The notes: generated from the sequence alone by a model not told the origin. A DNA stretch of 64,000 nucleotides from Leifsonia aquatica H1aii (GCF_000633535.1 NZ_AYMR01000007.1:62001-126000); one strand, 5' to 3'. Counted from the first letter of the stretch, positions 17,223 through 26,177 are shown. A program made the numbers and translations.

Positions 17223-18052
17223 CGCGCGGCCTCCTCCGCCCGCACCGAGCCGCCCGGGCGTTCCGGCGCGGTCGGCTCGGTCGGCTCGCCCAGCGCGTCC
17301 ACGAAGGCGACCGCGAACCCGCCCGGCCCCTGCGCTCGCGCCGCCGCGCGCTCCGCGGCGGACGAGTACACCGCGTGCGCGGCGGCCACCGCGCTCAGAT
17401 CGGACGCCGCGACGCCGCGGCCGGCGGCGACGAAGGCGGCGATGACGGCCCCCAGAGCGCAGCCTCCACCGGTCACGCGGGTCAGCAGCGCGTCGCCGCC
17501 CGCTACGCGGATCGTCTCGACACCGTCGGTGACGAGGTCGACGGCGCCCGAGACCGCGACGACACCGCCGATGCGCGTTGCAAGGGCGGAGGCGGCGTCC
17601 GCGGCGGACTCGACGTCGTCGACCGCGTCCACACCTCGGCCACCCGCGCCCGCGCCCGCCAACGCGCGGATCTCGCTCGCATTGCCGCGGATCACCGACG
17701 GCCGCAGCGCGACCAGCTCGTGCGCGAGCGCGGTGCGCACGCTCAGACCTCCGACCGCGACCGGATCGAGCACCCACGGCACGCCGGCATCGGACGCGGC
17801 CGACGCCGCCTCGCGCATCGCGACGCGCTGCTCCTCGCGCGGGGTCCCGAGGTTGACGAGCACCGCACCGGCGATGCGGGCGAACTCGCCGGCCTCGACC
17901 GGGATGTCGACCATGGCCGGGGCGGCGCCGAGGGCGAGCAGGACGTTGGCGGTGACGTTGGACACCACCGCATTGGTGAGGCACTGCACGAGCGGAGCGT
18001 CGGCGCGGACGGCCGTGTGCAGGCGTGGAGGATCGACAATGGTGCGCGGCAT
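17219..18052 (-). CDS. thiM: Hydroxyethylthiazole kinase
   Basis: A 277-residue ribokinase-like enzyme that phosphorylates the thiazole alcohol THZ for thiamine salvage. Marks: [14 protein letters not shown] near the start, R-G-N-A-S-E-I, and [10 protein letters not shown] for anion hole and catalysis (usual T-G-T-G-C; the first Thr position differs). It is the first gene of a two-gene operon, 7 bases after the conserved 3' end of a TPP riboswitch, and overlaps the next gene by 4 bases. No de novo thiC or thiG is seen here, so the operon looks like salvage plus coupling. Confidence 0.94.
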   Translation of the reverse strand: MPRTIVDPPRLHTAVRADAPLVQCLTNAVVSNVTANVLLALGAAPAMVDIPVEAGEFARIAGAVLVNLGTPREEQRVAMREAASAASDAGVPWVLDPVAVGGLSVRTALAHELVALRPSVIRGNASEIRALAGAGAGGRGVDAVDDVESAADAASALATRIGGVVAVSGAVDLVTDGVETIRVAGGDALLTRVTGGGCALGAVIAAFVAAGRGVAASDLSAVAAAHAVYSSAAERAAARAQGPGGFAVAFVDALGEPTEPTAPERPGGSVRAEEAAR

Positions 18053-18058
18053 GGCGCG

Positions 18059-18130
18059 ACATCCCTTCGCTAGTCCGAACTAGATCAGGTTCGACGGGTG
18101 TGATCTCAGCCCTGGCGGGCACCCCGTGTC
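18059..18130 (-). ncRNA. TPP riboswitch (THI element)
   Basis: On the minus strand, CGGGGTGCC, then GGGCTGAGAT, then the conserved ACCTGATCTAGTTCGG block and CTAGCGAAGGGATG, the order of the TPP aptamer. The 3' closing strand (GAAGGGA) is itself the only ribosome-site-like sequence, about 9 bases before the thiM ATG. Ligand binding would therefore hide the ribosome site directly. A -10-like TACGCT lies just upstream (18145-18150). Confidence 0.95.
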
Positions 18131-18144
18131 ACGTGTGTGGAGTC

Positions 18145-18150
18145 AGCGTA
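18145..18150 (-). promoter_or_regulatory. -10 element of the thi operon
   Basis: TACGCT on the minus strand, about 15-20 bases before the first riboswitch nucleotides. No clear -35. Confidence 0.4.
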
Positions 18151-18165
18151 GCAAACGCCCCGCCG

Positions 18166-18630
18166 TCAGGATGCTGCCGGACGGCTCCCCGCGACGAGCA
18201 CCGTCGCCGTGCCGTCGGCGCGATGCACCTCCACGTCCACGGTGAACGTGCGGTCGAGGGTTCCCTCGGCGGACTGCTCCCAGACGCTGCCCCACGCGGC
18301 GATGAGCGACTGCGGCATCACGCCGGCCGCTTCGAAGGCGACCCGCGGCTCGTCGCCGAGGCGCACGATCGCCAGGCCGGCGGGAGCCTCGCGCGGGGCG
18401 TCGATCCCGATGCCGACGATCTGCGAGTAGGCACCGTCCTGGTCGGATTCATAGTCGGACAGGACCGCGTAGAGGGCGTCGTCGCTGCGCCCGGCGAGAT
18501 CGAGGAGGGCGGCGTCGGCCACCGCACGCTGCCACAGGGCGGGGATCAGCCCGGTCCCGTCGGCCTCGGCGGCGTTCGTGGTTCGGATGGCGTGGCCCGC
18601 GACGAAGGCGGGAAGCGGCGGGAGGGTCAC
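18166..18630 (-). CDS. GyrI-like small-molecule-binding domain protein
   Basis: A stand-alone 154-residue effector-binding (GyrI/AraC-type) domain protein. Typical elements: V-A-G-H-A-I-R-T-T-N near the N-terminus, L-W-Q-R-A, a central Y-A-V-L-S-D-Y-E-S-D, and D-V-E-V-H near the end. Such proteins bind hydrophobic or cationic ligands, or hydrolyse cyclopropanoid toxins; ligand unknown. GTG at 18630 is chosen because TATGCT lies exactly 7 bases upstream on the minus strand (leaderless); the ATG at 18642 is part of that hexamer. Confidence 0.8.
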   Translation of the reverse strand: MTLPPLPAFVAGHAIRTTNAAEADGTGLIPALWQRAVADAALLDLAGRSDDALYAVLSDYESDQDGAYSQIVGIGIDAPREAPAGLAIVRLGDEPRVAFEAAGVMPQSLIAAWGSVWEQSAEGTLDRTFTVDVEVHRADGTATVLVAGSRPAAS

Positions 18631-18643
18631 GGTGGCCAGCATA
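18631..18643 (-). promoter_or_regulatory. Leaderless -10 element of the GyrI-like gene
   Basis: TATGCT (18643-18638, minus strand), 7 bases, GTG start at 18630. Confidence 0.5.
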
Positions 18644-18706
18644 CGGAGTCGGAGGGAGTGCGCGGTGAACCGGGCCCCGGTGTTCCGTGCCGCCGCGCGG
18701 GTTCGC

Positions 18707-18718
18707 TACCCTCGGGTC
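18707..18718 (+). promoter_or_regulatory. Leaderless -10 element
   Basis: TACCCT (18707-18712), 6 bases, ATG at 18719; no ribosome site present. Confidence 0.5.
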
Positions 18719-19171
18719 ATGCAGCCCGCACGCGTCCCGCGCCCGCTCCGCATCACGCTCGCCGTCGTCGCCTGGTTCAACCTGGCGTCCGCGCTCGTCG
18801 GGATGGTCGGTCTCACGGTGGGCGGCGGGATGGGCATCCCGCTCGAGTGGATCGAGGGCACGGTCTTCACCTCGTACGTCTGGCCGGGCGTCATCCTCGG
18901 GGTGGTCGTCGGCGGCGTCCAAGCGCTGGCCCTGGTCGCCCAATACACCCGGGCGCGCCTGGCATGGGGCCTGCACGCGGCCGCGGGCCTGATCATGATG
19001 ATCTGGATCTTCGTCGAGATCGCGGTCATGCTCGTCTGGTCGCCGCTCCACGGCATCTACTTCGTCGCCGGCCTCGCGCAGACCGTGCTGGCCGTGCTGG
19101 CGCTCGGCGCCTGGCCGCGCCCGTTCCTCGGACGCGACGACGCCATCCGACCCGGCGATGCCACGCCGTAG
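18719..19171 (+). CDS. Small four-helix integral membrane protein
   Basis: A 150-residue hydrophobic protein with about four transmembrane helices (around 11-33, 55-75, 82-104, 110-132) and a short polar tail. I do not recognise a characterised family; its layout is like small actinobacterial membrane proteins of unknown role. The start is supported by a leaderless -10 exactly 6 bases upstream. Divergent from the GyrI-like gene, whose promoter lies back to back with it. Confidence 0.75.
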   Translation: MQPARVPRPLRITLAVVAWFNLASALVGMVGLTVGGGMGIPLEWIEGTVFTSYVWPGVILGVVVGGVQALALVAQYTRARLAWGLHAAAGLIMMIWIFVEIAVMLVWSPLHGIYFVAGLAQTVLAVLALGAWPRPFLGRDDAIRPGDATP

Positions 19172-19274
19172 CGTCGCCGGCATCCGCAGTCCCGGCATCG
19201 GCAGTCCCGGCCACCGCGTCCCGGGCGACCGCGACGCTCGCCGCCCCGACGCCCGGACGACCGGACGACTGACC

Positions 19275-19949
19275 TCACCCGAGGTGCAGGACGATCCCCG
19301 TCAACCCGTGGAGCACGCTCGCCACGCCTGCTGAGACCGCGTCGCTCGCGCGCGCCGGGGTGACGGCGGCGGGGACGCTGTCGTCGTCGCTGCTGATGCC
19401 GGTGCCGCGGAAGCTCGCGCCGGCCCACACCACCGAGGTGGCGTTGCCGGTCGGCTCGGGCAGCTCGGCGCCGATCACCAGGAACTGCTGGTGGAGGCTC
19501 TGAGCGGTGATCAGCGAGAACACGTCGACCACGCCCGCGCCGGCGCCGACGATCAGATCGGGCGCCTTCTCGATGGCGCGCAGGAGCTGAGCCTGCACGT
19601 CGTCGTCGCCGGTCGCGGCCAGCGTCGTCAACGACACCGCACGTTGGCCGGCCCAGCGGGTCACCCCGCTCGCGAGGGTGGTGGTCGCTGCGTCGTCGCC
19701 CGCGGTGATCAGGACGACCCGGTAGCCGGCCGGCGGCTCCACGCCGTCCCAGGACCCGGGCGCCGGGTCGATCGTCGCCTCCGGGGTCGGCGTGGTGACG
19801 CTGCCGAGGAATCCGGCACCGAGAGGGTGGAGGGCCGTGCCGTCGGTCGAGACGGGGGTCGGCGCCGGGGCGGCGCAGCCCGTGAGGGCCAGCCCGGCCG
19901 CGACGCTCACGGCGGAGACGAGCAGGGCGAGGGATCGGGTCGACAGCAC
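19275..19949 (-). CDS. Putative lipoprotein, BMP-like fold possible
   Basis: A 224-residue secreted protein with a lipobox (A-L-T-G-C at about residue 22-26) so that Cys26 would be lipidated. The mature part (Y-R-V-V-L-I-T-A-G-D-D, A-I-E-K-A-P-D-L-I-V-G-A-G, Q-F-L-V-I-G-A-E) has alternating beta-alpha strands reminiscent of BMP/PnrA-type substrate-binding proteins, but shorter and without ABC transporter genes nearby. A family assignment is therefore tentative. GTG at 19949 gives a standard lipoprotein signal; no strong ribosome site. Confidence 0.65.
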   Translation of the reverse strand: MLSTRSLALLVSAVSVAAGLALTGCAAPAPTPVSTDGTALHPLGAGFLGSVTTPTPEATIDPAPGSWDGVEPPAGYRVVLITAGDDAATTTLASGVTRWAGQRAVSLTTLAATGDDDVQAQLLRAIEKAPDLIVGAGAGVVDVFSLITAQSLHQQFLVIGAELPEPTGNATSVVWAGASFRGTGISSDDDSVPAAVTPARASDAVSAGVASVLHGLTGIVLHLG

Positions 19950-20115
19950 CTCTCGACGCTCCCGGACCCGCGGGGCGCCGCGATGACTCCGGACCGCCGC
20001 GCAGGTGAACGGGCGGGAAACAGTCGGTCCTCCCGAATCGCGCCGCGTCGATCGCGTTCCATGCCGTTCCCGTCCCGGCCGCGTCGTGTTCACCCGTCTC
20101 GGACACGTTGACGAG

Positions 20116-21438
20116 GTGATCCACAGCCTCCTCCGCCGACGTCGCCGCCGTCCCCTGAGCACCTCCTCCCCTCACCCGACGCCTGCCCGCGCGGCCGGAC
20201 GGCGAGGCCGAGCGACCGCCCGCCTCGTCGGCTCCGCCGCGCTCGCCGCCGCCGTCGCGGGGGTGCTGCTCCCGGCCGGCGCCGCCGGGGCGCACGGCTT
20301 CTCGTCCGTCGTCTACGTCGACGCCACGGCGACGACGGCGGGCACGGTGCGCACCACGCTCGACCTCGAGTACGACCTCCTGGTCGTCTCCGCGGCCGAG
20401 AAGCAGAAGGACCAGGGCCTGTTCGACCAGGGGATGGACCTCTTCCAGACCGGGGAGGAGGCCACGGCGATGAACGAGCACGCCGACACCGTGGTCGCCT
20501 ACGTCACCGACCGGTTCTCGGTCAGCTCGGGCGGCACGGCGTGCACCCCCTCCCGGGTCGGCGACATCACGGTGCACGAGCGCGATTCGGTGCCGTACGC
20601 GACCCTCGTGCTGGACCACGCCTGCGCGGACGCCGGCCACGCCGCGGGCCACGAGCTCCGCAGCGGGCTCTTCCCCGACTCCGAGGACTACGTCAGAGAC
20701 ACCAAGACGATCGTGACGTACGACCTCGACGGTCGCGACGGCAGCGCGGCGCTCGACGCCGCCCATCCGTCGTTCTCGACCGAGCAGACCGGGGGCGAGC
20801 GGTTCGGGGAGTTCTTCCTGCTCGGGGCCGAGCACCTGCTGGGCGGCATCGACCACATCCTCTTCCTGCTGGCGCTGATCGTCGGCTCGCGGAGGCTGCG
20901 GGACGTCGTGCTCGCGGCGACGACCTTCACCGTCGCCCACTCGATCACGTTCCTGCTCGCCGCGCTCGGCTTCGTCACCGTCCCCGCCGCGGTGGTCGAG
21001 CCGGTGATCGCGCTGTCGATCGCGGTCGTCGCCGCCTGGTATCTCTGGTCGGTGCGGCGCCGGGTGACGATGTCGCCGGCCGAGCTCGCACTCGACGTGC
21101 GCCCGACCCCGTCCGGGCCGCTCGGGCTGGACCGTGCCGACTGGCTGCGCCTGGGAGTGGTGTTCCTGTTCGGGCTCGTGCACGGCCTCGGTTTCGCCAG
21201 CGCGCTCGGCATCGACGAGCCCTGGTCCTGGACACTGCTCTGGTCGCTGCTGATCTTCAACGTCGGGATCGAGGCGGTGCAGCTGGGGATCATCGCCGTG
21301 GTGTTCCCGCTGCTCGTCCTGCTGCGCCGGCGCGCGCCGCGGGTCGGTCTCTGGGTGGGGATCGTGGTGGCCGCCGTCGTCACCGCTGTCGCGTTGTTCT
21401 GGTTCGTGGGGCGGGTCCTGGGCCTCGAATGGGGGTGA
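20116..21438 (+). CDS. HupE/UreJ-like membrane protein with extracellular domain
   Basis: About 440 residues: an Arg-rich start and signal/anchor helix ending G-A-A-G-A-H-G, an extracellular domain of about 200 residues, then six membrane helices. The membrane part carries the HupE-type marks G-A-E-H-L-L-G-G-I-D-H-I-L-F and H-G-L-G-F-A-S-A. His-rich helices of this family are proposed to move nickel or another metal; direct proof for this subgroup is lacking. Start at GTG 20116 is a judgement: earlier in-frame codons exist but lie in promoter-like sequence. Confidence 0.82.
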   Translation: MIHSLLRRRRRRPLSTSSPHPTPARAAGRRGRATARLVGSAALAAAVAGVLLPAGAAGAHGFSSVVYVDATATTAGTVRTTLDLEYDLLVVSAAEKQKDQGLFDQGMDLFQTGEEATAMNEHADTVVAYVTDRFSVSSGGTACTPSRVGDITVHERDSVPYATLVLDHACADAGHAAGHELRSGLFPDSEDYVRDTKTIVTYDLDGRDGSAALDAAHPSFSTEQTGGERFGEFFLLGAEHLLGGIDHILFLLALIVGSRRLRDVVLAATTFTVAHSITFLLAALGFVTVPAAVVEPVIALSIAVVAAWYLWSVRRRVTMSPAELALDVRPTPSGPLGLDRADWLRLGVVFLFGLVHGLGFASALGIDEPWSWTLLWSLLIFNVGIEAVQLGIIAVVFPLLVLLRRRAPRVGLWVGIVVAAVVTAVALFWFVGRVLGLEWG

Positions 21439-21472
21439 CCTTCTTCGGGCGTCCACCGCTTGAACCCTGTGA

Positions 21473-21490
21473 ATTCACTCACAATTCACA
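21473..21490 (+). promoter_or_regulatory. Tandem 11-bp direct repeat resembling an actinobacterial PHO box
   Basis: ATTCACT (21473-21479) and ATTCACA (21484-21490) lie one 11-base period apart, 70 bases before the phosphoesterase start. Streptomyces PhoP boxes are tandem 11-base repeats with a GTTCACC core, so this is a candidate PhoP site. A weaker unit (GAACCCT) sits one further period upstream. Confidence 0.45.
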
Positions 21491-21559
21491 GGCCGCCAGG
21501 ACGGTGGGATCCGCGTCCGCGCATCCGCGGACATCTCACTGAGAAAGGCATCGGACTCC

Positions 21560-23389
21560 ATGTCGAGTGACGACACCAGACGGGCTGCCAAGCCCGGTCA
21601 CCGCACCACCACACGCCTCGCCGCCGCAGCGGTCTGCGTCGGCGTGATGCTCGGAGGCGGCGCGCTCGCCGCCCCCGCCGCTTTCGCCGCCTCCACCAAC
21701 CAGACGGACATCGTCCTGGGTGTGGGCTCCAACGAATCGCAGCGCAACTTCTCCTGGTACTCCGCGGCCGACGTGGCCCAGGTCGTCCAGGTCGGCTACG
21801 CGTCCGACGTCGTCGGCGGTGCGTTCCCGCAGGTCGTGAAGAGCATCCCGGCGACGGGCGGCCTCACCACCAGCAACGAGTACAACCGCTTCGCCACCGT
21901 GACCGGGCTCAAGGAGAACACCTCCTACGTGTACCGCGTCGGCACCGAGGGCGACTGGTCGGCGACGTACACGTTCCGCACCCAGAAGTTCAGCGGCGAC
22001 TTCAACTTCCTGTTCTTCGGCGACCCGCAGATCGGCTCGTCCGGCAACGTCCCGAACGACTCGGCCGGCTGGGTCGACACGCTCAACGTCGCCACCTCCG
22101 CCTACCCGAACGCCGAACTGCTCTTCTCGGCCGGCGACCAGGTCGAGACGGCGAACAACGAGACGCAGTACGAGGCGTTCCTGGCCTCGGACAAGCTGCG
22201 CCAGATCCCGTTCGTCGCCACCAACGGAAACCACGACGTGGGCTCCAAGGCGTACGAGCAGCACTTCAACACCCCGAACGTCGACCGCACGGCCGGCGCG
22301 AACACGGGCACCGGCTCGGGCGGTGACTACTGGTTCATCTACAAGGACACGCTGTTCCTCGACATCAACTCGAACAGCCGCGACGCCTCCCACATCGCCT
22401 GGATGAAGAAGGTCGTCGCCGAGCAGGGCGCGAAGGCGAAGTGGAAGGTGCTCGCCTTCCACCACTCGATCTACTCGCCCGGCCCGCACGCGACCGACAG
22501 CGACGTGCTCGACCGCCGCAACGTGCTGCCCACCGCCATCTCGGACCTCGGCATCGACCTCGTCCTGCAGGGTCACGACCACAGCTACGCGCGCAGCTAC
22601 CTCATCCACAACGGTGAGAAGGCGAACGCGAACGAGCAGGCGGGCGCCGACCAGGTCGTCGCCGGCCCCGGCGGCGTGCTCTACGTGACGGCCAACTCCG
22701 CGTCCGGGTCGAAGTACTACGACCTGCAGAACAAGGGCTTCTGGTGGCTGTCGGTGCAGAACCAGGAGAAGGTCCGCAACTACAGCGCGATCGACATCAC
22801 CAGCAGCGCCATCACGGTGAAGACCCTCCGCAGTCAGGCCAACGGCACCGACAAGCCGGTGAACAGCATCGTCGACCAGGTCACGCTGACCCGCGCGGCG
22901 AAGCCCGACACCGATTCGCAGCAGCTGCAGGTCACCGTCCCGCAGGCGGCTCCCGGCGAGTTCGTCTGGAACGTCGACGGCACGAACGGCCTCGTCAACC
23001 TCGGCCAGGCCGTCGAGGCGGGCGACCACTACGCGGCGGTCGGCTCGATCAACCCGATCCGCGTGACCGACACCCGCACCGCCGGCCCGCAGTGGTCGAT
23101 CTCGGCGCAGGTGGGCGACTTCGCCTCCGGCGCCAAGACCTTCTCGGGCAAGTACCTCGGCTGGACGCCGTCTGTCACCGAGGCGGGCGGCGACGCCAAG
23201 GCGGGCGACCGCGTGCAGTCCGGCTTCGCCGGCGGCAACGGCCTCTCGACGTCGTCGACCCTCGGCTCCGCCGCGGGCGGCCACGCCAAGGGCTCGGCCA
23301 AACTGGGCGCCGCTCTGGACCTCAACATCCCGATCGACGTCACCGACGGCACCTACCAGGCGACCCTGACGCTCACCGCGCTCAGCTAG
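21560..23389 (+). CDS. Secreted purple-acid-phosphatase-type metallophosphoesterase with WxL-like tail
   Basis: A 609-residue exported enzyme. Signal peptide (about 1-44, A-A-F-A-A), N-terminal fibronectin-like phosphatase domain (to about 145), then the two-metal core: F-F-G-D-P-Q, S-A-G-D-Q-V-E, N-G-N-H-D, F-H-H-S and G-H-D-H-S-Y-A-R. The last 150 residues end W-S-I-S-A-Q-V-G-D-F, Y-L-G-W-T-P, Y-Q-A-T-L-T-L-T-A-L-S, a WxL-like cell-wall-binding domain. It probably releases phosphate outside the cell while held to the wall, with the DUF916 protein downstream as partner. aaagg upstream serves as ribosome site. Confidence 0.9.
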   Translation: MSSDDTRRAAKPGHRTTTRLAAAAVCVGVMLGGGALAAPAAFAASTNQTDIVLGVGSNESQRNFSWYSAADVAQVVQVGYASDVVGGAFPQVVKSIPATGGLTTSNEYNRFATVTGLKENTSYVYRVGTEGDWSATYTFRTQKFSGDFNFLFFGDPQIGSSGNVPNDSAGWVDTLNVATSAYPNAELLFSAGDQVETANNETQYEAFLASDKLRQIPFVATNGNHDVGSKAYEQHFNTPNVDRTAGANTGTGSGGDYWFIYKDTLFLDINSNSRDASHIAWMKKVVAEQGAKAKWKVLAFHHSIYSPGPHATDSDVLDRRNVLPTAISDLGIDLVLQGHDHSYARSYLIHNGEKANANEQAGADQVVAGPGGVLYVTANSASGSKYYDLQNKGFWWLSVQNQEKVRNYSAIDITSSAITVKTLRSQANGTDKPVNSIVDQVTLTRAAKPDTDSQQLQVTVPQAAPGEFVWNVDGTNGLVNLGQAVEAGDHYAAVGSINPIRVTDTRTAGPQWSISAQVGDFASGAKTFSGKYLGWTPSVTEAGGDAKAGDRVQSGFAGGNGLSTSSTLGSAAGGHAKGSAKLGAALDLNIPIDVTDGTYQATLTLTALS

Positions 23390-23485
23390 TCGTCGCACCG
23401 CTGCTCCACCGATTCACCGCCCGGGGCGGGCGCGCGTCAGCGGCCGCCCCGGGTCCCCTCGGCTCCCACCTCACCCAGGACGGTC

Positions 23486-24577
23486 ATGAACTCTCGATCC
23501 CCCCGCACCGCGCCCGGTCGCGCGCGGTTCCTCGCCGGCCTGCTGCCGGCCCTCCTCGTCGCCGCGGTCGCCGCGGTCGGCGGGGCGTCCGCACCCGCCT
23601 CCGCCGCCGACGGCGACGTCACCTGGGGTGTGCGCACCGCCGCCAACGACAACGGCGCGGACCGCCAGAACTTCGCCTACCGGATCGCGCCCGGCACGCA
23701 GGTCTCCGACGCCCTCGTGGTCAGCAACCACGCCGCCACCCCGATCGACCTCGACGTGTACGCCGCCGACGGCTTCACGACCTCCAGCGGGCAGCTCGAC
23801 CTCGTGACCCCGGACACGACGTCCGTCGCCGTCGGTGCGTGGACAGCGGTGCAGGAGGGGCGGGTCACCATCGCTCCCGGTGCCTCCGTCGAGGTGCCGT
23901 TCACGGTGAAGGTGCCGGCCGACGCCACCCCCGGCGACTACGCCGGCGGCCTGCTCACCTCCCTCCCGCATCCGGCCCAGGAGGACGGCATCAGCGTCGA
24001 CCGCCGGCTGGGCATCCGGATGCACGTGCGCGTCGACGGCGCGCTCGCCCCTGCGGTCGCGGTCGAGAAGATGCACGTCGACTACACCGGCACGGCGAAC
24101 CCGTTCGGCACGGGCTCGGCGACGGTCTCGTACACCGTCCACAACACCGGCAACGTGCGGCTCGCGGCCGGGCAGACGGTCACCCTGGCCGGTCCGTTCG
24201 GCTGGTTCCCGATCGACACGGCGAAGGTCGCGCCGGTGCCGGAGCTGCTCCCCGGCGAGTCGTGGACGGTCCGGGTGCCCGTCGACGGCGTGGTTCCGGC
24301 CTTCTGGCTGACGGCGAAGGCGGCACTCAGCCCGACCCTCCCGGCCGTCGCCGGGTCCACCCCGGGTGTCGACGGCGTCGCGGCGGAGGTCGGCGCGCTC
24401 GCCGTTCCGTGGGCGCTACTGGTGCTCGTGCTGGTCGTCGCGGCCGCGGTCGTGGCCGCCGTGCTCGTGCTGCGCCGCCGGCGGAGTGCCCGCGCAGCCC
24501 GCGAGGACGCCCGGGTCGCGAAGGCGGTCGAAGACGCCCTCCGCGACGCCGAGTCGGAGCCGGCTCCCACCGCCTGA
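23486..24577 (+). CDS. DUF916/WxL-partner peptidoglycan-binding membrane protein
   Basis: A 363-residue protein with a signal peptide, a WxL-protein peptidoglycan-binding domain (about 42-165, V-T-W-G-V-R-T-A, F-A-Y-R-I-A-P-G), a second beta domain (about 170-290), one C-terminal membrane helix (about 305-332) and a basic cytosolic tail. In Firmicutes this family is encoded with WxL proteins and holds them at the wall. Here it is the next gene after a WxL-like phosphoesterase, 97 bases apart and in the same direction, which supports a two-gene wall-display unit. Confidence 0.85.
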   Translation: MNSRSPRTAPGRARFLAGLLPALLVAAVAAVGGASAPASAADGDVTWGVRTAANDNGADRQNFAYRIAPGTQVSDALVVSNHAATPIDLDVYAADGFTTSSGQLDLVTPDTTSVAVGAWTAVQEGRVTIAPGASVEVPFTVKVPADATPGDYAGGLLTSLPHPAQEDGISVDRRLGIRMHVRVDGALAPAVAVEKMHVDYTGTANPFGTGSATVSYTVHNTGNVRLAAGQTVTLAGPFGWFPIDTAKVAPVPELLPGESWTVRVPVDGVVPAFWLTAKAALSPTLPAVAGSTPGVDGVAAEVGALAVPWALLVLVLVVAAAVVAAVLVLRRRRSARAAREDARVAKAVEDALRDAESEPAPTA

Positions 24578-24593
24578 CCGACCTGGTTGACGC

Positions 24594-24629
24594 GACACGC
24601 CGTCCCCACCGAGACGGGGACGGCGTGTC
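24594..24629. terminator. Bidirectional terminator between convergent genes
   Basis: GACACGCCGTCCCC (24594-24607) and GGGGACGGCGTGTC (24616-24629) form a perfect 14-bp stem with an 8-base loop between the DUF916 and MFS stop codons. Confidence 0.85.
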
Positions 24630-24641
24630 CTGCCAGCTGGA

Positions 24642-26177
24642 TCAGTGGGCGACGACGGGCTCGGGAGCGTCGGCCGGGGACGGCCCGGCGCCCGTGACGG
24701 CCGTCGGCTGCTGCGCGAGGGCGCTGCGGCGGCGGTACAGGAACGCGGTGAGCACGGCGCCGAAGGCGAAGAACCCGGCACCCCACCAGTACGCGGTCGC
24801 GTAGCTGTGCACGGCGGCCTCGGCCGCGACCGACGCGGACGGCGGGAGGTGCGCGGCGACGTAGTCCGTGGCCGCGGTGGCGGCGAGCGTGTTCAGGAGC
24901 GCCGTGCCGATCGAGCCGCCCACCTGCTGGCTCGTGTTCACCATCGCCGAGGCGACACCCGCGAAGCGCCGGTCGACGCCGAGGGTCGCGGTCTGGATCG
25001 CGGCGGGCATGATCGAGCCCATCCCGACGCCCAGGATCATCAGGGGCGGCAGCAGGTCGGCGGCGTAGTTCGCGGTCACGCCGAGGTGGGTCAGGTAGAC
25101 CATGCCGGTGGCGGCGATCGTCGTGCCGATCGGCACCATGATCTTCGGGCCGAACCGCGGCACGAAGATGTTCGTCGAGAGCTGTGCCGCCGTGACGAGC
25201 ATCACGATCATCGGCAGGAAGGCGAGGCCGGTCTGGATGGGCGTGAACTTCAGGGTGGCCTGGAGGTAGTACGTCACGAAGAGGAAGATGCCGAACATCC
25301 CGGCCCCGGCGATGAGGATGGCGCTGTACGACGCTCCGCGGTTGCGGTTCACGACGATCGACAGCGGCAGCAGCGGGTGCGTCGCCCGGCGCTGCCAGAG
25401 CACGAAGGCGATCAGTAGCACCCCGGCGGCGGTCAGGAAGCCCCAGGACAGCGGCGAGTCCCAGCCGTCCGACTCGGCGTTCGAGAACCCGTAGACGAGC
25501 GAGAACAGCGCGCCGGAGACGAGGATCGTTCCGGGGACGTCGAGCTTCGGGCGCGGGCCGGTGCGGTGGATCGAGGTGACGAAGATGGTCGCGCCGATCA
25601 CGGCGACGATGGCGATGACGACGTTGATGTACAGGTTCCAGCGCCAGTCGAACTGCTCGGTGAGCACTCCGCCGAGCAGGAGGCCGACGGCGCCGCCGGC
25701 GCCCGCGATCGCGCCGAAGATGCCGAACGCCCGCGCCCGCTCCTTCGGGATGGTGAAGGTGGTGGTCAGCACGGCGAGCGCCGTCGGGGCGAGGAGCGCG
25801 CCGAACGCCCCCTGCAGTGCGCGGGCGCCGACCAGCATGCCGAACGTGCCGGCCGCGCCGCCCAGCGCGGAGGCGCCGGCGAAGCCGATGAGGCCGATGA
25901 TGAAGGCGCGTTTGCGCCCGATGAGGTCGGAGAGCCGGCCGCCGAAGAGCAGGAGGCTGCCGAAGGCCAGCGAATAGGCGGTCACGATCCACTGGCGGTC
26001 GGCGTTCGAGAAGCCGAGGTCGGCCTGCGCGGAGGGGAGGGCGATGTTCACGACGGTCGAGTCGAGCACGACCATCAGCTGCGCGAGGGCGACGGTGACG
26101 AGCGTCCACCAGCGGCGCGAGGAGGGCGCCGCCGCGTCGGGTGCGGTGCTCGAAGGGGAAGGGGTTGTCTGCGACAT
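24642..26177 (-). CDS. DHA2-family drug efflux MFS transporter
   Basis: A 511-residue 14-helix major facilitator (EmrB/QacA type). Marks: V-V-L-D-S-T-V-V-N-I-A-L-P-S in helix 1, G-G-R-L-S-D-L-I-G-R-K in the 2-3 loop and a long tail ending in a charged region. It exports drugs or toxic compounds using the proton gradient. ATG at 26177 is chosen because TATGCT lies 7 bases upstream (leaderless); an in-frame ATG 12 bases earlier overlaps that hexamer. Divergent from a TetR regulator, its likely repressor. Confidence 0.93.
   Translation of the reverse strand: MSQTTPSPSSTAPDAAAPSSRRWWTLVTVALAQLMVVLDSTVVNIALPSAQADLGFSNADRQWIVTAYSLAFGSLLLFGGRLSDLIGRKRAFIIGLIGFAGASALGGAAGTFGMLVGARALQGAFGALLAPTALAVLTTTFTIPKERARAFGIFGAIAGAGGAVGLLLGGVLTEQFDWRWNLYINVVIAIVAVIGATIFVTSIHRTGPRPKLDVPGTILVSGALFSLVYGFSNAESDGWDSPLSWGFLTAAGVLLIAFVLWQRRATHPLLPLSIVVNRNRGASYSAILIAGAGMFGIFLFVTYYLQATLKFTPIQTGLAFLPMIVMLVTAAQLSTNIFVPRFGPKIMVPIGTTIAATGMVYLTHLGVTANYAADLLPPLMILGVGMGSIMPAAIQTATLGVDRRFAGVASAMVNTSQQVGGSIGTALLNTLAATAATDYVAAHLPPSASVAAEAAVHSYATAYWWGAGFFAFGAVLTAFLYRRRSALAQQPTAVTGAGPSPADAPEPVVAH

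Noticed and set aside
18081-18090. GGTTCGA-like string suggesting a tRNA T-arm
   Set aside because: It is part of the TPP riboswitch; no tRNA-like arms around it.
19275-19949. Assignment as a functional BMP-type ABC substrate-binding protein
   Set aside because: Too short and no permease or ATPase genes nearby; kept as putative lipoprotein only.
20116-21438. HupE protein as part of a hydrogenase or urease locus
   Set aside because: No hydrogenase or urease gene is nearby; only the membrane family can be stated.
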